From: Pleomorphomonas carboxyditropha | GTDB taxonomy: Bacteria > Pseudomonadota > Alphaproteobacteria > Rhizobiales > Pleomorphomonadaceae | Reading direction: 5' to 3' | Length of the DNA stretch: 64,000 bases | Assembly (NCBI RefSeq): GCF_002770725.1 | Contig: NZ_NQVN01000014.1 | Location: 62,001-126,000, forward strand | Shown here: positions 1 to 8,565 of the stretch, in pieces | How positions within the stretch are numbered: the first letter of the stretch is position 1 | Layout of the letters: the number at the start of each line of letters is the position of its first letter | Notes under the pieces: model-generated | Told to the model about the DNA's origin: nothing | The model's database searches: none | The model's input: the letters and a program-made list of their open reading frames with translations, nothing else | Program-made: the position numbers and the translations under genes

Positions 1-2
1 AC

Positions 3-842
3 ACCGGCGGCCAGGCCTCGACCTCCTCGCTGATCGGCCAGGACTCCGACCTCGCCCGCTATGGCGCGGCGCATGCCGGCAAGACCGACAACCGCAAGGA
101 ACTCGGCCTGATCGCCGCCTTCCACCCGGCGGTGATGGTGGTGCAGACCGCCACCGCCATCCAGGGCCACTTCCTGAAGAACGTCCTCTCCGCCCTGTCG
201 CGGACGACGTCGCCGGCCATCATCGACGTCTACACGCCCTGCCAGGGCGAGCAGGGCATCGGTGACGACGTGTCGAGCGAGCATGCCCGCCTCGCCGTCG
301 AGAGCCGCACCAGCCCGGTCTACGTCCACAATCCGGACGGCGGCTCGGTGCTGAAGGAGCGCTTCTCGCTGGACGGCAACCCCGACGTCGAGCAGGACTG
401 GACGACCCTCGTCCTGACCTACAAGGACGCCGATGGCAACGAGCAGACCAAGGAAGTGCCGCTCACCCCGGCCCACTTCGCTCACCAGGAAGGCCGCTTC
501 AAGAAGCAGTTCACCGGCAAGCCGCTTGCCGATGACGTCAACAACGCCGTGTCGATCGACGAGTTCATCGACCTCAGCGAAGAGGACCGGGTCGGCAAGA
601 TCCCGTTCATCTGGGAAGTCAAGAAGGGCAAGCTGATCCGCTTCCCGGTGCCGGCCCAGATCGTTCGCCTGGTCGAGGAGCGCCGCCGCTTCTGGCGCAC
701 GCTGCAGAACCTCGCCGGCATCGACGCCGCCAAGCTCGACGAAGCCCATCAGGCCGAACTCGACGCCCTGCAGAGCCGCTACGACGAGGCTCTGGCGGAG
801 ATCGATACGCTGAAGGGCGCTACGACCAGCGCCGCCGAGTAA
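3..842 (+). CDS. Pyruvate:ferredoxin (flavodoxin) oxidoreductase, C-terminal part
   Basis: This is the 3' end of a large gene whose start lies before the window; the reading frame is open from base 3. The first visible residues, TGGQAST, match the thiamine-diphosphate domain of 2-oxoacid:ferredoxin oxidoreductases of the fused NifJ type. They are followed by the conserved stretches GLIAAFHP and YTPCQGEQGI. The enzyme oxidatively decarboxylates pyruvate to acetyl-CoA and reduces ferredoxin or flavodoxin, in the cytoplasm. The last 40 residues or so look like a charged coiled coil. A strong intrinsic terminator follows the stop codon. In alphaproteobacteria such an enzyme usually serves anaerobic metabolism or supplies electrons to nitrogenase. 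Which role applies cannot be told here because the upstream genes are missing. A related 2-oxoacid oxidoreductase with another substrate is possible. Confidence 0.85.
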   Translation, partial: TGGQASTSSLIGQDSDLARYGAAHAGKTDNRKELGLIAAFHPAVMVVQTATAIQGHFLKNVLSALSRTTSPAIIDVYTPCQGEQGIGDDVSSEHARLAVESRTSPVYVHNPDGGSVLKERFSLDGNPDVEQDWTTLVLTYKDADGNEQTKEVPLTPAHFAHQEGRFKKQFTGKPLADDVNNAVSIDEFIDLSEEDRVGKIPFIWEVKKGKLIRFPVPAQIVRLVEERRRFWRTLQNLAGIDAAKLDEAHQAELDALQSRYDEALAEIDTLKGATTSAAE

Positions 843-865
843 TCGGCCTCAATACCAAGATGATC

Positions 866-899
866 GGGCCGCCGGGAAACCGGCGGCCCTTTTGTTTTT
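866..899 (+). terminator. Intrinsic terminator after the oxidoreductase gene
   Basis: A perfect 10-bp stem (GGGCCGCCGG with CCGGCGGCCC) closes on a four-base loop and is followed by a T-rich tract, TTTTGTTTTT. It lies 23 bp after the stop codon. Confidence 0.9.
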
Positions 900-939
900 G
901 CACGCCGTCGGAATGGCAAGCTCCGGCGGAAAGCCTGCG

Positions 940-1863
940 TCAAGCCGGCAGGCCGCGGTGCAGACTGCGGTAGCGGGCGGGCGACTGGCCGAGAATGCGG
1001 CGGAAGGTGGCGGCGAAGGCGCTGTCGGAGGCATAGCCGAGGGACTGGGCGATGCGCGGCAAGGGCTCGTCGCCACGCCGAAGCCGGGCAGCCGCGAGCC
1101 GCATGCGCCATGCCGCGAGATAGTCGATCGGCGGGGCGCCGACAGTGGCGCGGAACCGCTCGGCGAAGGCCGAGCGCGATTGGCCGGCGATGCGGGCGAG
1201 TTCGTCCACCGTCCAGCGGCGGGCCGGCTCGGCATGGATGGCGCGCAGCGCCGGGGCGAGACGCCGGTCGCCGAGCCCTGCGAGCCAGCCCGGATGATGC
1301 GCCGTTCCGCGGGCGAGATAGGCACGCAGCACGTGGATGAAGATCAGGCGCAGAAGGTCGTTGCAGGCGATGCGCGACCCTGGCGCTCCGCCGTTCCATT
1401 CGGCATCGAGCTGCTCCAGCAGCCAGGCGATGGGACCGGCTTCCTCGCGGCGGATGACGACGATCGGCGGCAGGGCATCGGTCAGCAACGCGCCGTCCAC
1501 CGTATCGAGGTTGACGCTGCCGCCGAGGAGGACGAAATCCCGACCGTCGCCGACCGCGACGTCGAGGCTGCCGCCGGCGAAAACGTCTCGCGCCGGGATC
1601 GGCCGTAGCTTCGGATCGCTGCAAAGCGTGAAGGCCTTGCCGCTGACCACCAGGCAATCTCCCTCCCCGACCCGCAGCGGCGCCTCGCCGTCCTGAATCA
1701 GCCAGGCGCCGCCATGGCGGATCGCGTTGAACTTGACGTAGGACGGCGGCGGGAAGGCGACCGACCAGGGGCCGCCGGCGGCGAAACGGACCGAGAAGAG
1801 GGCGTGCGCGTCGATGGCGCTCAGCACGTCAGACAGCGCATCCTGCGTATTCTGGACGATCAC
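940..1863 (-). CDS. AraC-family transcriptional regulator
   Basis: The protein has an N-terminal cupin-like sensor domain of the AraC_binding_6 type (roughly residues 5-180) and a C-terminal double helix-turn-helix DNA-binding domain (about 205-305). The second helix-turn-helix carries IAQSLGYASDSAFAATF followed by the family hallmark GQSPARYR. It is divergent from a short-chain dehydrogenase gene that it probably controls. An ATG at 1944 would also be in frame, but it would leave only 11 bp before the divergent gene. The GTG at 1863 starts just before QNTQDALSDVLS, where this family normally begins, so I prefer it. The inducing ligand is not evident. The role as regulator of the neighbour is inferred from gene arrangement only. 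Confidence 0.85.
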   Translation of the reverse strand: MIVQNTQDALSDVLSAIDAHALFSVRFAAGGPWSVAFPPPSYVKFNAIRHGGAWLIQDGEAPLRVGEGDCLVVSGKAFTLCSDPKLRPIPARDVFAGGSLDVAVGDGRDFVLLGGSVNLDTVDGALLTDALPPIVVIRREEAGPIAWLLEQLDAEWNGGAPGSRIACNDLLRLIFIHVLRAYLARGTAHHPGWLAGLGDRRLAPALRAIHAEPARRWTVDELARIAGQSRSAFAERFRATVGAPPIDYLAAWRMRLAAARLRRGDEPLPRIAQSLGYASDSAFAATFRRILGQSPARYRSLHRGLPA

Positions 1864-1955
1864 GACGAAAACCCGGAGTTTCGAAGCTGGGAACGCCGAG
1901 AACCTAACCGATATGAAGCGCGGACACCAGCACGAGAGAACCAAGGAGTGACGAC

Positions 1956-2927
1956 ATGTCCGAACAGAAACCCATCGGGTCCCGCTTCAACGGCGCGAGC
2001 ACGGCGCAGGAGGTGGTGGCGGGAATCGACCTTTCCGGCAGATCGGCCATCGTGACCGGCGGCTATTCCGGCCTCGGCCTCGAGACGACGCGGGCGCTTG
2101 CCGGCGCCGGCGCCGCGGTCATCGTGCCGGCGCGCGACCGGGCCAAGGCGGAGCGCATGCTGGCCGGCATCGACAATGTGCGCATCGAGGCGATGGACCT
2201 GACGGACCCGGCCTCGATCGCCGCCTTCGCGGAACGGATCGTCGCCTCGGGCGCGCTGGTCTCCATCCTCGTCAACAGCGCCGGCATCATGGCGACGCCG
2301 CTCGCGCGCGACGCCGACGGCCACGAGAGCCAGTTTTCGACCAACCATCTCGGTCATTTCCGGCTGGTGGCGAGCCTCTGGCCGGCGCTCGTCAAGGCGG
2401 ACGGGGCACGCGTCGTGTCGGTTTCCTCGCGCGGGCACCAGATCGGGCCGGTCGATTTCGACGACCATGACTTCCGCGCCCGTGCCTATGACAAATGGCA
2501 GGCTTACGGCCAATCCAAGACGGCGAACGCCCTGTTCGCGCTCGGGCTCGACCGGCGGGGAGCGGCGTACGGCGTGCGCGCCTTCTCGCTGCATCCAGGC
2601 GTGATCCTGACCGACCTGGCCCGCCACCTGAGCGAGGCGGAGATCAATTCCTTCGACGTCTACGACGAGAACGGCAACCGCCGCGTCGATCCGTCGCGGG
2701 ACCTCAAGAGCCCGGAGCAGGGAGCGGCGACCAGCGCCTGGGCGGCGACGAGCCGGCAACTCGACGGCCTCGGCGGCGTCTATTGCGAGGACTGCGAGGT
2801 GGCCCTGTCGCAGAACGAGGCGGAAGGCAACAAGGGAGTGGCGGCTTGGGCCATGGACCCGGACGCGGCCGAACGTCTCTGGATGCTTTCGGAGCGGTTG
2901 ACCGGGCTGTCGCTGCGGCGGGCCTGA
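1956..2927 (+). CDS. Short-chain dehydrogenase/reductase (SDR) family oxidoreductase
   Basis: A Rossmann-fold NAD(P)-dependent oxidoreductase of 323 residues. The cofactor motif TGGYSGLG is near residue 35, the NSAG motif near 108, and the catalytic YGQSK (Tyr-x-x-x-Lys) near 188. The length and C-terminal segment resemble the retinol-dehydrogenase/WW-domain-oxidoreductase-like branch of SDRs, whose bacterial substrates are mostly unknown. The ATG is preceded by AAGGAG at a normal distance. The gene stands alone, divergent from the AraC regulator at 940-1863, so induction by an aldehyde, ketone or xenobiotic through that regulator is plausible but not shown. Confidence 0.88.
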   Translation: MSEQKPIGSRFNGASTAQEVVAGIDLSGRSAIVTGGYSGLGLETTRALAGAGAAVIVPARDRAKAERMLAGIDNVRIEAMDLTDPASIAAFAERIVASGALVSILVNSAGIMATPLARDADGHESQFSTNHLGHFRLVASLWPALVKADGARVVSVSSRGHQIGPVDFDDHDFRARAYDKWQAYGQSKTANALFALGLDRRGAAYGVRAFSLHPGVILTDLARHLSEAEINSFDVYDENGNRRVDPSRDLKSPEQGAATSAWAATSRQLDGLGGVYCEDCEVALSQNEAEGNKGVAAWAMDPDAAERLWMLSERLTGLSLRRA

Positions 2928-2998
2928 GTGCCGGCCGGGGCGGCGATTTCACGCGAGGCGCGGGCTTCATGCCCGCGTCTCGCGGAATGACAGCCTCT

Positions 2999-4966
2999 TC
3001 ACCAGAGGCGGATGCGGCTCGCGCCGGCGGCGAGCGTGGCCAGCGGCCCGACCGGATAGGTCCGGCCGATCTCCTTGCGATGACCGAGCAGGTCGCAGTG
3101 CAGCGTCAGCGGCGAACCGTCCGGCTCCTCGAAGTCCGCATCCGGGAAGCGGACGCGCGGCAAGTCGTCCTGGGTGACCACGGACAGAACGCCGGCGCCG
3201 AGGGCGTCGGGAATATCGGCGTCGAGGTAGACTTGGTCGCCCTCGTCGACGACGCTAAACGAGACGGGAGCCTCGACGGCGAGGGGGTCGCGCTCGAGCT
3301 CGAAGGCCCGCGCCCCCGCCGCATAGGCGTTGTGATGGATGTAGGCGGGCTGTTTGACGCCGTGGAACCGCTGGTGGTCGCCCAGGCGCTGGTTGATCCG
3401 CTTGAGGTAGTCGGCGAAGGTGGCGGGCAAGCCGTCGTAACCGCACGTGCCGTAGGTGGCCAGGGCGTGCCCCTCGCTGCCGGGCTTGAAGGCGCGGTCG
3501 GCGTCGCCGCCGAGGAACAGATTGCCGATGTAGCGGTCGTCGCCGCCGTAGATCACGGCATAGCCGGCGACCTCGGTGCTGTGCGGGCGATGGTAGGGCG
3601 TGGCGCGGTCCAGGACGGGCTCGAGGCGCAGCGCGCCGCAGATGAAATTGTTGACGAAGGCCCCGCCCTGGCTGAAGATTTCCAGCGCCACCGGCGAGGC
3701 GAGGATATTGTGGTCGACCACATAGGGGCCGTGACTGACCTCGACGAACAGGTCGCGGGTGTTGGCATAGTAGAGATTTCGCGACACGCGCGTGCCCTGG
3801 GTCTGCCAGTCGAGCCAGGTGCCGAGCGTGCAGTGGTGGATCCGGTTGTGCAGGATCCGGACGTCGATGGCGGCGTGGAGCTTGATGCCGCCGATCTCGT
3901 AACCGTAGAACTCGCGCTTGGTGCCGATGTGGTGGATGTGATTGTCCTCGATCGTCGAGAAGATCGCGCCCAGGTGGCCGACGACGCCGTTCTGGCCGCA
4001 GTCGAAGATCGTGTTGCGACGCACGATGTGCGAGCCGATATGCTCGCGATCCCAGCCGATCTGCCGGGCGGCGAAGACCGACTCCAACTGATACTGGTAG
4101 CCCGGCTTGTCGCCGCGTGAGGTGGAATAGTTGTTGCCGGTCGACGCTTCCTTGCCGAGCGACACCGCCGAACACTTGGCGTCGTGGATGACGTTGTCCT
4201 CGATGATCCAGCCCTTCGCCCAGTTGGGGCCGATCAGTCCGGGCTGGTCGGCGGTCGGCGGCGCCCACGGCGTGGCGGCATGCGCCAGCTCGAAGCCGCG
4301 AACGGTGATGTAGTCGAGGTGATGCTCGACGGGGTAGAAGACCGAGCGGCGCACGTTGATCTCGACCAGCTCGGCATTCGGGTCCGCACCCTGGAAATTG
4401 GCCCAGATGGTCGTCGCATCCGCGCCGACCTCGGCGTACCAGACGGAACGCGTCCGGTCGGGATCCTCGATCGGCTCGGCGGTGCCGGTCCAGCCGTCCA
4501 CCTCCTCGCGGCGCGTCGGCGGCTCAAGCACGGCGGCAAGGTCCGGCGCCTCGTAGAAGCCGCGTCCGTCGAGATAGACCTCGCCGAGGTGCTTGGGCAG
4601 GCCGTTTGCGGCCGGCACGAGCCAGTCGCCACCGACCTCCTCCGCGAACGGATTGAACCCGCCGAACAGGGCGTTGGGGACGACCGCCCGCCAGACGTCG
4701 CCCTCCTCGCGAGTCCAGTCGGCGATGCGCTCGGAGCCCTTGATCACCACCCGCTCGCCCCTGGCCGCCTCGTAGGTGATGCGCCGGCGGTCGCTCAGCC
4801 CGCCGCGCGCCGGCTTGACCCACTCGCGGTATTCGCCTTCGTGAACGACAATGGTATCGCCCGGCTGCGCCAGCGCCGCGGCGCGGTTGATGGTGCGCAA
4901 CGGCGTGCCGGCCGAACCGTCGGCGGCGTCCGAGCCGGTGATGGCGACGTGATAGACGTGTGTCAT
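2999..4966 (-). CDS. GH120-type beta-xylosidase (parallel beta-helix glycosidase)
   Basis: A 655-residue protein without signal peptide that closely resembles, from memory, the GH120 beta-xylosidase XylC of Thermoanaerobacterium along its whole length. Shared stretches include VHEGEYREWVKP (42-53), EINVRRS (202-208) and ATPWAPPTADQPGLIGPNW (231-249). The body is a right-handed parallel beta-helix. The XylC nucleophile Asp382 and acid/base Glu405 correspond to Asp386 in WLDWQTQGTRVS and Glu409 in FVEVSHGP, with the same 23-residue spacing. The expected role is release of xylose from xylo-oligosaccharides in the cytoplasm. The gene is divergent from a LacI regulator at 5204, with palindromic operator candidates in the AT-rich spacer. 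No xylose-pathway gene or sugar transporter is adjacent. Generic annotation would call it a parallel beta-helix repeat protein. Confidence 0.8.
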   Translation of the reverse strand: MTHVYHVAITGSDAADGSAGTPLRTINRAAALAQPGDTIVVHEGEYREWVKPARGGLSDRRRITYEAARGERVVIKGSERIADWTREEGDVWRAVVPNALFGGFNPFAEEVGGDWLVPAANGLPKHLGEVYLDGRGFYEAPDLAAVLEPPTRREEVDGWTGTAEPIEDPDRTRSVWYAEVGADATTIWANFQGADPNAELVEINVRRSVFYPVEHHLDYITVRGFELAHAATPWAPPTADQPGLIGPNWAKGWIIEDNVIHDAKCSAVSLGKEASTGNNYSTSRGDKPGYQYQLESVFAARQIGWDREHIGSHIVRRNTIFDCGQNGVVGHLGAIFSTIEDNHIHHIGTKREFYGYEIGGIKLHAAIDVRILHNRIHHCTLGTWLDWQTQGTRVSRNLYYANTRDLFVEVSHGPYVVDHNILASPVALEIFSQGGAFVNNFICGALRLEPVLDRATPYHRPHSTEVAGYAVIYGGDDRYIGNLFLGGDADRAFKPGSEGHALATYGTCGYDGLPATFADYLKRINQRLGDHQRFHGVKQPAYIHHNAYAAGARAFELERDPLAVEAPVSFSVVDEGDQVYLDADIPDALGAGVLSVVTQDDLPRVRFPDADFEEPDGSPLTLHCDLLGHRKEIGRTYPVGPLATLAAGASRIRLW

Positions 4967-5044
4967 CGTTGCAGATCCTCCGTTCGCGGCTATGCCGGCC
5001 GCAGTCCATCCCAGCGGGCCGCTCGCCCCGCCTCGGCCGATGCA

Positions 5045-5073
5045 TTTTCCTATGGATAGGAAAAAGTTTCCTA
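5045..5073. promoter_or_regulatory. Candidate LacI-family operator (overlapping palindromes)
   Basis: A 20-bp inverted repeat with 9-base arms (TTTTCCTAT, then GG, then ATAGGAAAA) spans 5045-5064. A third copy of the half site TTTCCTA lies at 5067-5073, so the half site occurs three times in alternating orientation (5046, 5057, 5067). It sits in an AT-rich stretch between the divergent beta-xylosidase and LacI genes, about 80 bp before the xylosidase start. It lacks the central CG of most LacI operators, so the assignment is an inference from symmetry and position. Confidence 0.6.
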
Positions 5074-5157
5074 TTTTTTTCGTTACTATACGCAGGCTAT
5101 ATATGGATTATTTCGCGAGTCAATCAGAAGAACGATAGTTTTATAATTCTTATTTCC

Positions 5158-5168
5158 GAAAAAGTTTC
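5158..5168. promoter_or_regulatory. Second candidate operator element
   Basis: The 11-base string GAAAAAGTTTC is an exact copy of the one at 5060-5070 and is itself a GAAA-N3-TTTC palindrome. The two copies are 98 bp apart. This one lies 35 bp before the LacI start codon, a position suited to autoregulation. Confidence 0.4.
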
Positions 5169-5203
5169 TGATATTTGAGACCACACTGCAAAGGAGCCGT
5201 TTC

Positions 5204-6241
5204 ATGGATGCGGATATGGAGCGGCCGACGCTCGACGAGGTGGCCCGGCTGGCCGGGGTGTCCAAGGCGACCGCATCCAAGGTTCTCAACCATCGCCGCT
5301 ATGTTTCCGAGGACACCCGGCGGCGCGTCGAGGAGGCGATCGGCCGGCTCGGCTACGTGCCGACCACGGGACCGCGAGACGCGGCATCCCTGCGGGCGGT
5401 CAACGTCGTGTTCGATACGCTGGCCAACGTCTATTCGGCGCAGGTTCTGAGCGGCATCGTCGGCGCCGCGCGTGCCCAGGATGTGGAAGTGCTGGTCGAT
5501 GCGCTCGACCCGGCGGCCGGCGACGCCGGCGGGCCGCTGTCGGCGAGCTGGATCAGGCGCCTGGCGACGCACGGCCGGGCCGGCGTCATCGTGGTGACGG
5601 CCGAGCTCACCGCCGGGCAGCGCGCGCAGATGCGCGCGGCCGGGCTGAGCGTCGTGGTGATCGATCCCCTCAATCCCCTCGACGACGAGGTCGTCTCCGT
5701 CGGATCGACCAACTTCGCCGGCGGCCTGCAGGCGACCAGGCACCTGCTCGATCTCGGCCACCGCCGGATCGCCTATGCCGGAGGCGTGTCCGTCTCGGCG
5801 CCGTCCCGCGAGCGGCTGCAGGGCTACCTCAGCGCGCTGTCCGACGCGGGCGTGGCGGCGGACCCCGGGCTCGTTCTCGAGCAGGGCTTCTCCTTCCGCG
5901 CCGGACGGGAGATGGCCGCCACGCTGTTCGCCAGGGAACGGCCACCGACGGCGATCTTCGCCGGCAGCGACGCGAGCGCGCTGGGTGTCCTGGAAGCGGC
6001 GCGTCGTCAGGGCCTTCGGATTCCCGACGATCTGTCCGTCGTCGGCTTCGACGACACCTATTCGGCCTTCACGACCGCGCCGCCGCTGACGACGGTACGC
6101 CAGCCCATCGAGGACATGGGGCGCGTGGCCCTGAGAACGCTCCTGCAGCAGGCGCGCGGCGAACGCCCGGACTCGCACCACATCCAGCTCGCCACGCAGC
6201 TCGTCGTCCGGGAATCGACGACGGCGCCGAGGCCGGAATAG
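5204..6241 (+). CDS. LacI-family transcriptional regulator
   Basis: A typical LacI/GalR repressor of 345 residues. The N-terminal helix-turn-helix reads TLDEVARLAGVSKATASKVLN, with a hinge helix at about 50-60. A periplasmic-binding-protein-like sugar domain follows, with conserved pieces FAGSDASALGVLEA and IPDDLSVVGFDD. The ATG is preceded by AAAGGAG. It is divergent from the GH120 beta-xylosidase, so xylose or a xylo-oligosaccharide is the likely inducer. This is inferred from the neighbour, since the binding pocket cannot be read from sequence by eye. A hairpin terminator follows the gene. Confidence 0.92.
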   Translation: MDADMERPTLDEVARLAGVSKATASKVLNHRRYVSEDTRRRVEEAIGRLGYVPTTGPRDAASLRAVNVVFDTLANVYSAQVLSGIVGAARAQDVEVLVDALDPAAGDAGGPLSASWIRRLATHGRAGVIVVTAELTAGQRAQMRAAGLSVVVIDPLNPLDDEVVSVGSTNFAGGLQATRHLLDLGHRRIAYAGGVSVSAPSRERLQGYLSALSDAGVAADPGLVLEQGFSFRAGREMAATLFARERPPTAIFAGSDASALGVLEAARRQGLRIPDDLSVVGFDDTYSAFTTAPPLTTVRQPIEDMGRVALRTLLQQARGERPDSHHIQLATQLVVRESTTAPRPE

Positions 6242-6268
6242 GTTATCCGGCGCGGCAAACGGAAAAGA

Positions 6269-6296
6269 AAAGGCGCCCGCGAAGGACGCCTTTCTT
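6269..6296. terminator. Intrinsic terminator between convergent genes
   Basis: Seven-base arms AAAGGCG and CGCCTTT flank an 11-base loop, with A-rich sequence on the left and TTTCTT on the right. It could therefore stop transcription from both the LacI gene and the fpr gene. Confidence 0.7.
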
Positions 6297-6323
6297 GATC
6301 GGGCCTGTCGTCCGAACAGGAGC

Positions 6324-7154
6324 CTAGCCGACGAAGGCGCGCTCGACGACGAAAGTGTTGGGAGCGTTGTTGGCGCCTTCGACGAGGCCGAACCGCTCGA
6401 GCCGGTCCTTGGTGTCCTTGATCATCGCCATCGAGCCGCAGATCATCGCCCGGTCGACGGACGGATCGAAGGGCGGAACGCCGAGATCGACAAACAGCTT
6501 GCCGGAATCGATGAGATCGGTGATGCGGCCCTGGCGCGGATGCGGCTCGCGCGTCGCCGAATCGTAGAGGCGGAGCTTGCCGGCGGCGAGTTCGCCGAGG
6601 AATTCGTGATTGACCACGTCGTCGTAGAGCTCGCGGGCATAGGCGAGCTCGGCCACCTCGCGGCAGGTCTGGACGAGGATCACCTCTTCGAACTTCTCGT
6701 AGACCTCGGGATCGCGGATAAGGCTGGCGAAGGGGGCGACGCCGGTGCCGGTCGACAACAAATAGAGGCGCTTGCCGGGCAGCAGCGCGTCGATCACCAG
6801 CGTTCCCGTCGGCTTCTTGCGCATCAGGATGGTGTCGCCGACCTTGACCTTCTGCAGGTATTCGGTGAGCGGGCCGCCCGGCACCTTGATGGAGAAGAAC
6901 TCGAGCTCGTCGTCCCAGGCGGGGCTCGCCACGGAATAGGCGCGGAATACCGGTCGTTCGGCATTGGGCAGGCCGATCATCACGAATTCGCCGGAGCGGA
7001 AGCGGAAACTGGCCGGGCGCGTGGTGCGGAAGCGGAACAGCCGGTCGGTGTAGTGGCGGACCTCGGTTACCGTCTCGGCATAGACGTTGTCGGGGATCGG
7101 GAAGGCCTGGGCGCCTTCGGCGCCGGTCGCGACGTTCGAGGTATAGGCGTTCAA
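6324..7154 (-). CDS. fpr: Ferredoxin--NADP(+) reductase
   Basis: A 276-residue FAD-dependent reductase of the bacterial Fpr subclass. The FAD-binding motif RAYSVASP lies near residue 65, the NADP-binding segment LLSTGTGVAPFASLIRDP near 125, and the C-terminal region contains MICGSMAMI and ends VVERAFVG, as is usual for alphaproteobacterial Fpr. It moves electrons between NADPH and ferredoxin or flavodoxin, in the oxidative stress response or to feed reductive enzymes. I chose the TTG at 7154 because GGAGGA lies 8 bases upstream and the family begins there. An in-frame ATG at 7217 lacks such a site. It may connect functionally with the pyruvate:ferredoxin oxidoreductase at the window edge, but the genes are not in one operon. 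Confidence 0.92.
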   Translation of the reverse strand: MNAYTSNVATGAEGAQAFPIPDNVYAETVTEVRHYTDRLFRFRTTRPASFRFRSGEFVMIGLPNAERPVFRAYSVASPAWDDELEFFSIKVPGGPLTEYLQKVKVGDTILMRKKPTGTLVIDALLPGKRLYLLSTGTGVAPFASLIRDPEVYEKFEEVILVQTCREVAELAYARELYDDVVNHEFLGELAAGKLRLYDSATREPHPRQGRITDLIDSGKLFVDLGVPPFDPSVDRAMICGSMAMIKDTKDRLERFGLVEGANNAPNTFVVERAFVG

Positions 7155-7396
7155 GATCGGCTTCCTCCGCCAGTGCACATCCGGCCGCGACCGACACGGA
7201 TCCGCGTCGGCGGGCACACGGCCGCGTGCGGGGTGATAGCACCCGCTCCTTCCCTAGATGAAGCAAATGAGTTGCAAATTCCAGTCATTCCAGGGAAAAA
7301 ACCGCCGGAAAAGCTGCATGGCAGGATTGCGCGGCGAGCGGCCGGAACCGGAAAAGCGACGTGCGGGCAACGCGGGCCCTTAGCTTTGCGTTCCGC

Positions 7397-7699
7397 TCAG
7401 CGGAGGGCGGTGGCACCGGCCCGGGATGGCCGGGCCGACTTGGCGCCGGCCTTTTGCGGCTCGGCGACCGGGCGCGACAGGCCGGCCCGCACCGTCAAGG
7501 CGGCGAAGGCGGCGAGCTCGAAGGCGGTGACGGCGAGGACGACCGAAAGGGCGATCTGCCAGCCGGGCAAGGCCAGTGCAATTGCGCCGACGCCGGCAGC
7601 GCAGGCCACGATCGCCGCCAGAAGGATGAGCGGGACCAGGCGCAGCCGCACGCCGGCGACGAACCCCGTGAGACCCGACATCGCGACAATGAACAGCAT
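7397..7699 (-). CDS. Small hypothetical membrane protein
   Basis: A protein of about 100 residues that I do not recognise. It has two or three hydrophobic segments (roughly 1-22, 28-50 and 55-75) and a basic, Ala/Pro-rich tail of about 25 residues predicted to be cytoplasmic. An ATG at 7705 is also in frame, but GGAG lies only one base before it and seven bases before the ATG at 7699, so I prefer the latter. It lies 104 bp downstream of hisA on the same strand, in the place where hisF is found in many relatives. It bears no resemblance to HisF. Confidence 0.6.
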   Translation of the reverse strand: MLFIVAMSGLTGFVAGVRLRLVPLILLAAIVACAAGVGAIALALPGWQIALSVVLAVTAFELAAFAALTVRAGLSRPVAEPQKAGAKSARPSRAGATALR

Positions 7700-7803
7700 G
7701 GCCATACTCCGGACAAATCCTGATATCCAGACTATGGCAGGCCGCGCTTAGGACCCGCTTACAAAAATAGCTCAATTTTGATTGAATTCGCCGCGAGTCC
7801 CGA

Positions 7804-8565
7804 TCACGAAACCGGGCCTGCCGGAGCGGGTCGAACCGCGGCCAGGCGGGCAAGGGCGGCGCGCGGGTCGAGGCGGCCGTCATAGAGCGCCCGGCCGGAG
7901 ATGGCGCCGTCGAGCACCGCCGCCTCCGGCTGGCAGAGCGCCTCGATATCGTCCATCGAGGCGAGGCCACCGGAGGCGATCACCGGGATCGATACGGCAC
8001 GGGCAAGCGCCAGCGTCGCCGGAAGGTTGAGCCCCTTCAGCACGCCGTCGCGATCGATGTCGGTATAGACGATGGCGGCGACGCCGGCATCCTCGAAGCG
8101 GCCGGCCAGCTCGACGGCGGTCAGCTCGGCGCTTTCCGCCCAGCCCTCGACGGCCACCTTGCCGCCGCGGGCGTCGATGCCGACCACGATGCGGCCGGGA
8201 AAGGCCTTTGCCGCCGCTTTCACCAGCTCCGGATCGCGCAGGGCCACCGTGCCGAGGATGACGCGGGAAATACCCTTGCCGAGCCAGGCTTCGATGGCCG
8301 CCATGTCGCGGATGCCGCCGCCGAGCTGGACGCGCATGCCCGGCGCCACGGCCGCGACGATGGCGTCGACCGCCGCGCCGTTGACCGAACGGCCGGCGAA
8401 GGCGCCGTTGAGGTCGACGACGTGCAGCCAGTCAAAGCCGATGTCCCGGAAGGCGCGGGCCTGCGCGGCCGGATCGGCGTTGTAGACGGTGGCGGCATTC
8501 ATGTCGCCGAGCTTCAGCCGAACGCAGGCGCCGTCCTTGAGATCGATGGCGGGGTAGAGAATCAC
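7804..8565 (-). CDS. hisA: 1-(5-phosphoribosyl)-5-[(5-phosphoribosylamino)methylideneamino]imidazole-4-carboxamide isomerase
   Basis: HisA, a (beta/alpha)8-barrel enzyme of 253 residues, catalyses the fourth step of histidine biosynthesis, the Amadori rearrangement of ProFAR to PRFAR. The start [16 protein letters not shown] contains the catalytic Asp of the first strand. The phosphate-binding motifs LGGGIRD and VIASGG and the catalytic-strand segment YTDIDRDG are intact. The GTG start at 8565 overlaps the hisH stop by four bases (GTGA), pointing to translational coupling. HisA and HisH normally accompany HisF in this operon. Here hisF does not follow. Confidence 0.95.
   Translation of the reverse strand: MILYPAIDLKDGACVRLKLGDMNAATVYNADPAAQARAFRDIGFDWLHVVDLNGAFAGRSVNGAAVDAIVAAVAPGMRVQLGGGIRDMAAIEAWLGKGISRVILGTVALRDPELVKAAAKAFPGRIVVGIDARGGKVAVEGWAESAELTAVELAGRFEDAGVAAIVYTDIDRDGVLKGLNLPATLALARAVSIPVIASGGLASMDDIEALCQPEAAVLDGAISGRALYDGRLDPRAALARLAAVRPAPAGPVS

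Noticed and set aside
2495-4120. A 541-codon plus-strand frame across the SDR and beta-xylosidase genes
   Set aside because: It overlaps two well-identified genes in other frames and has no domain.
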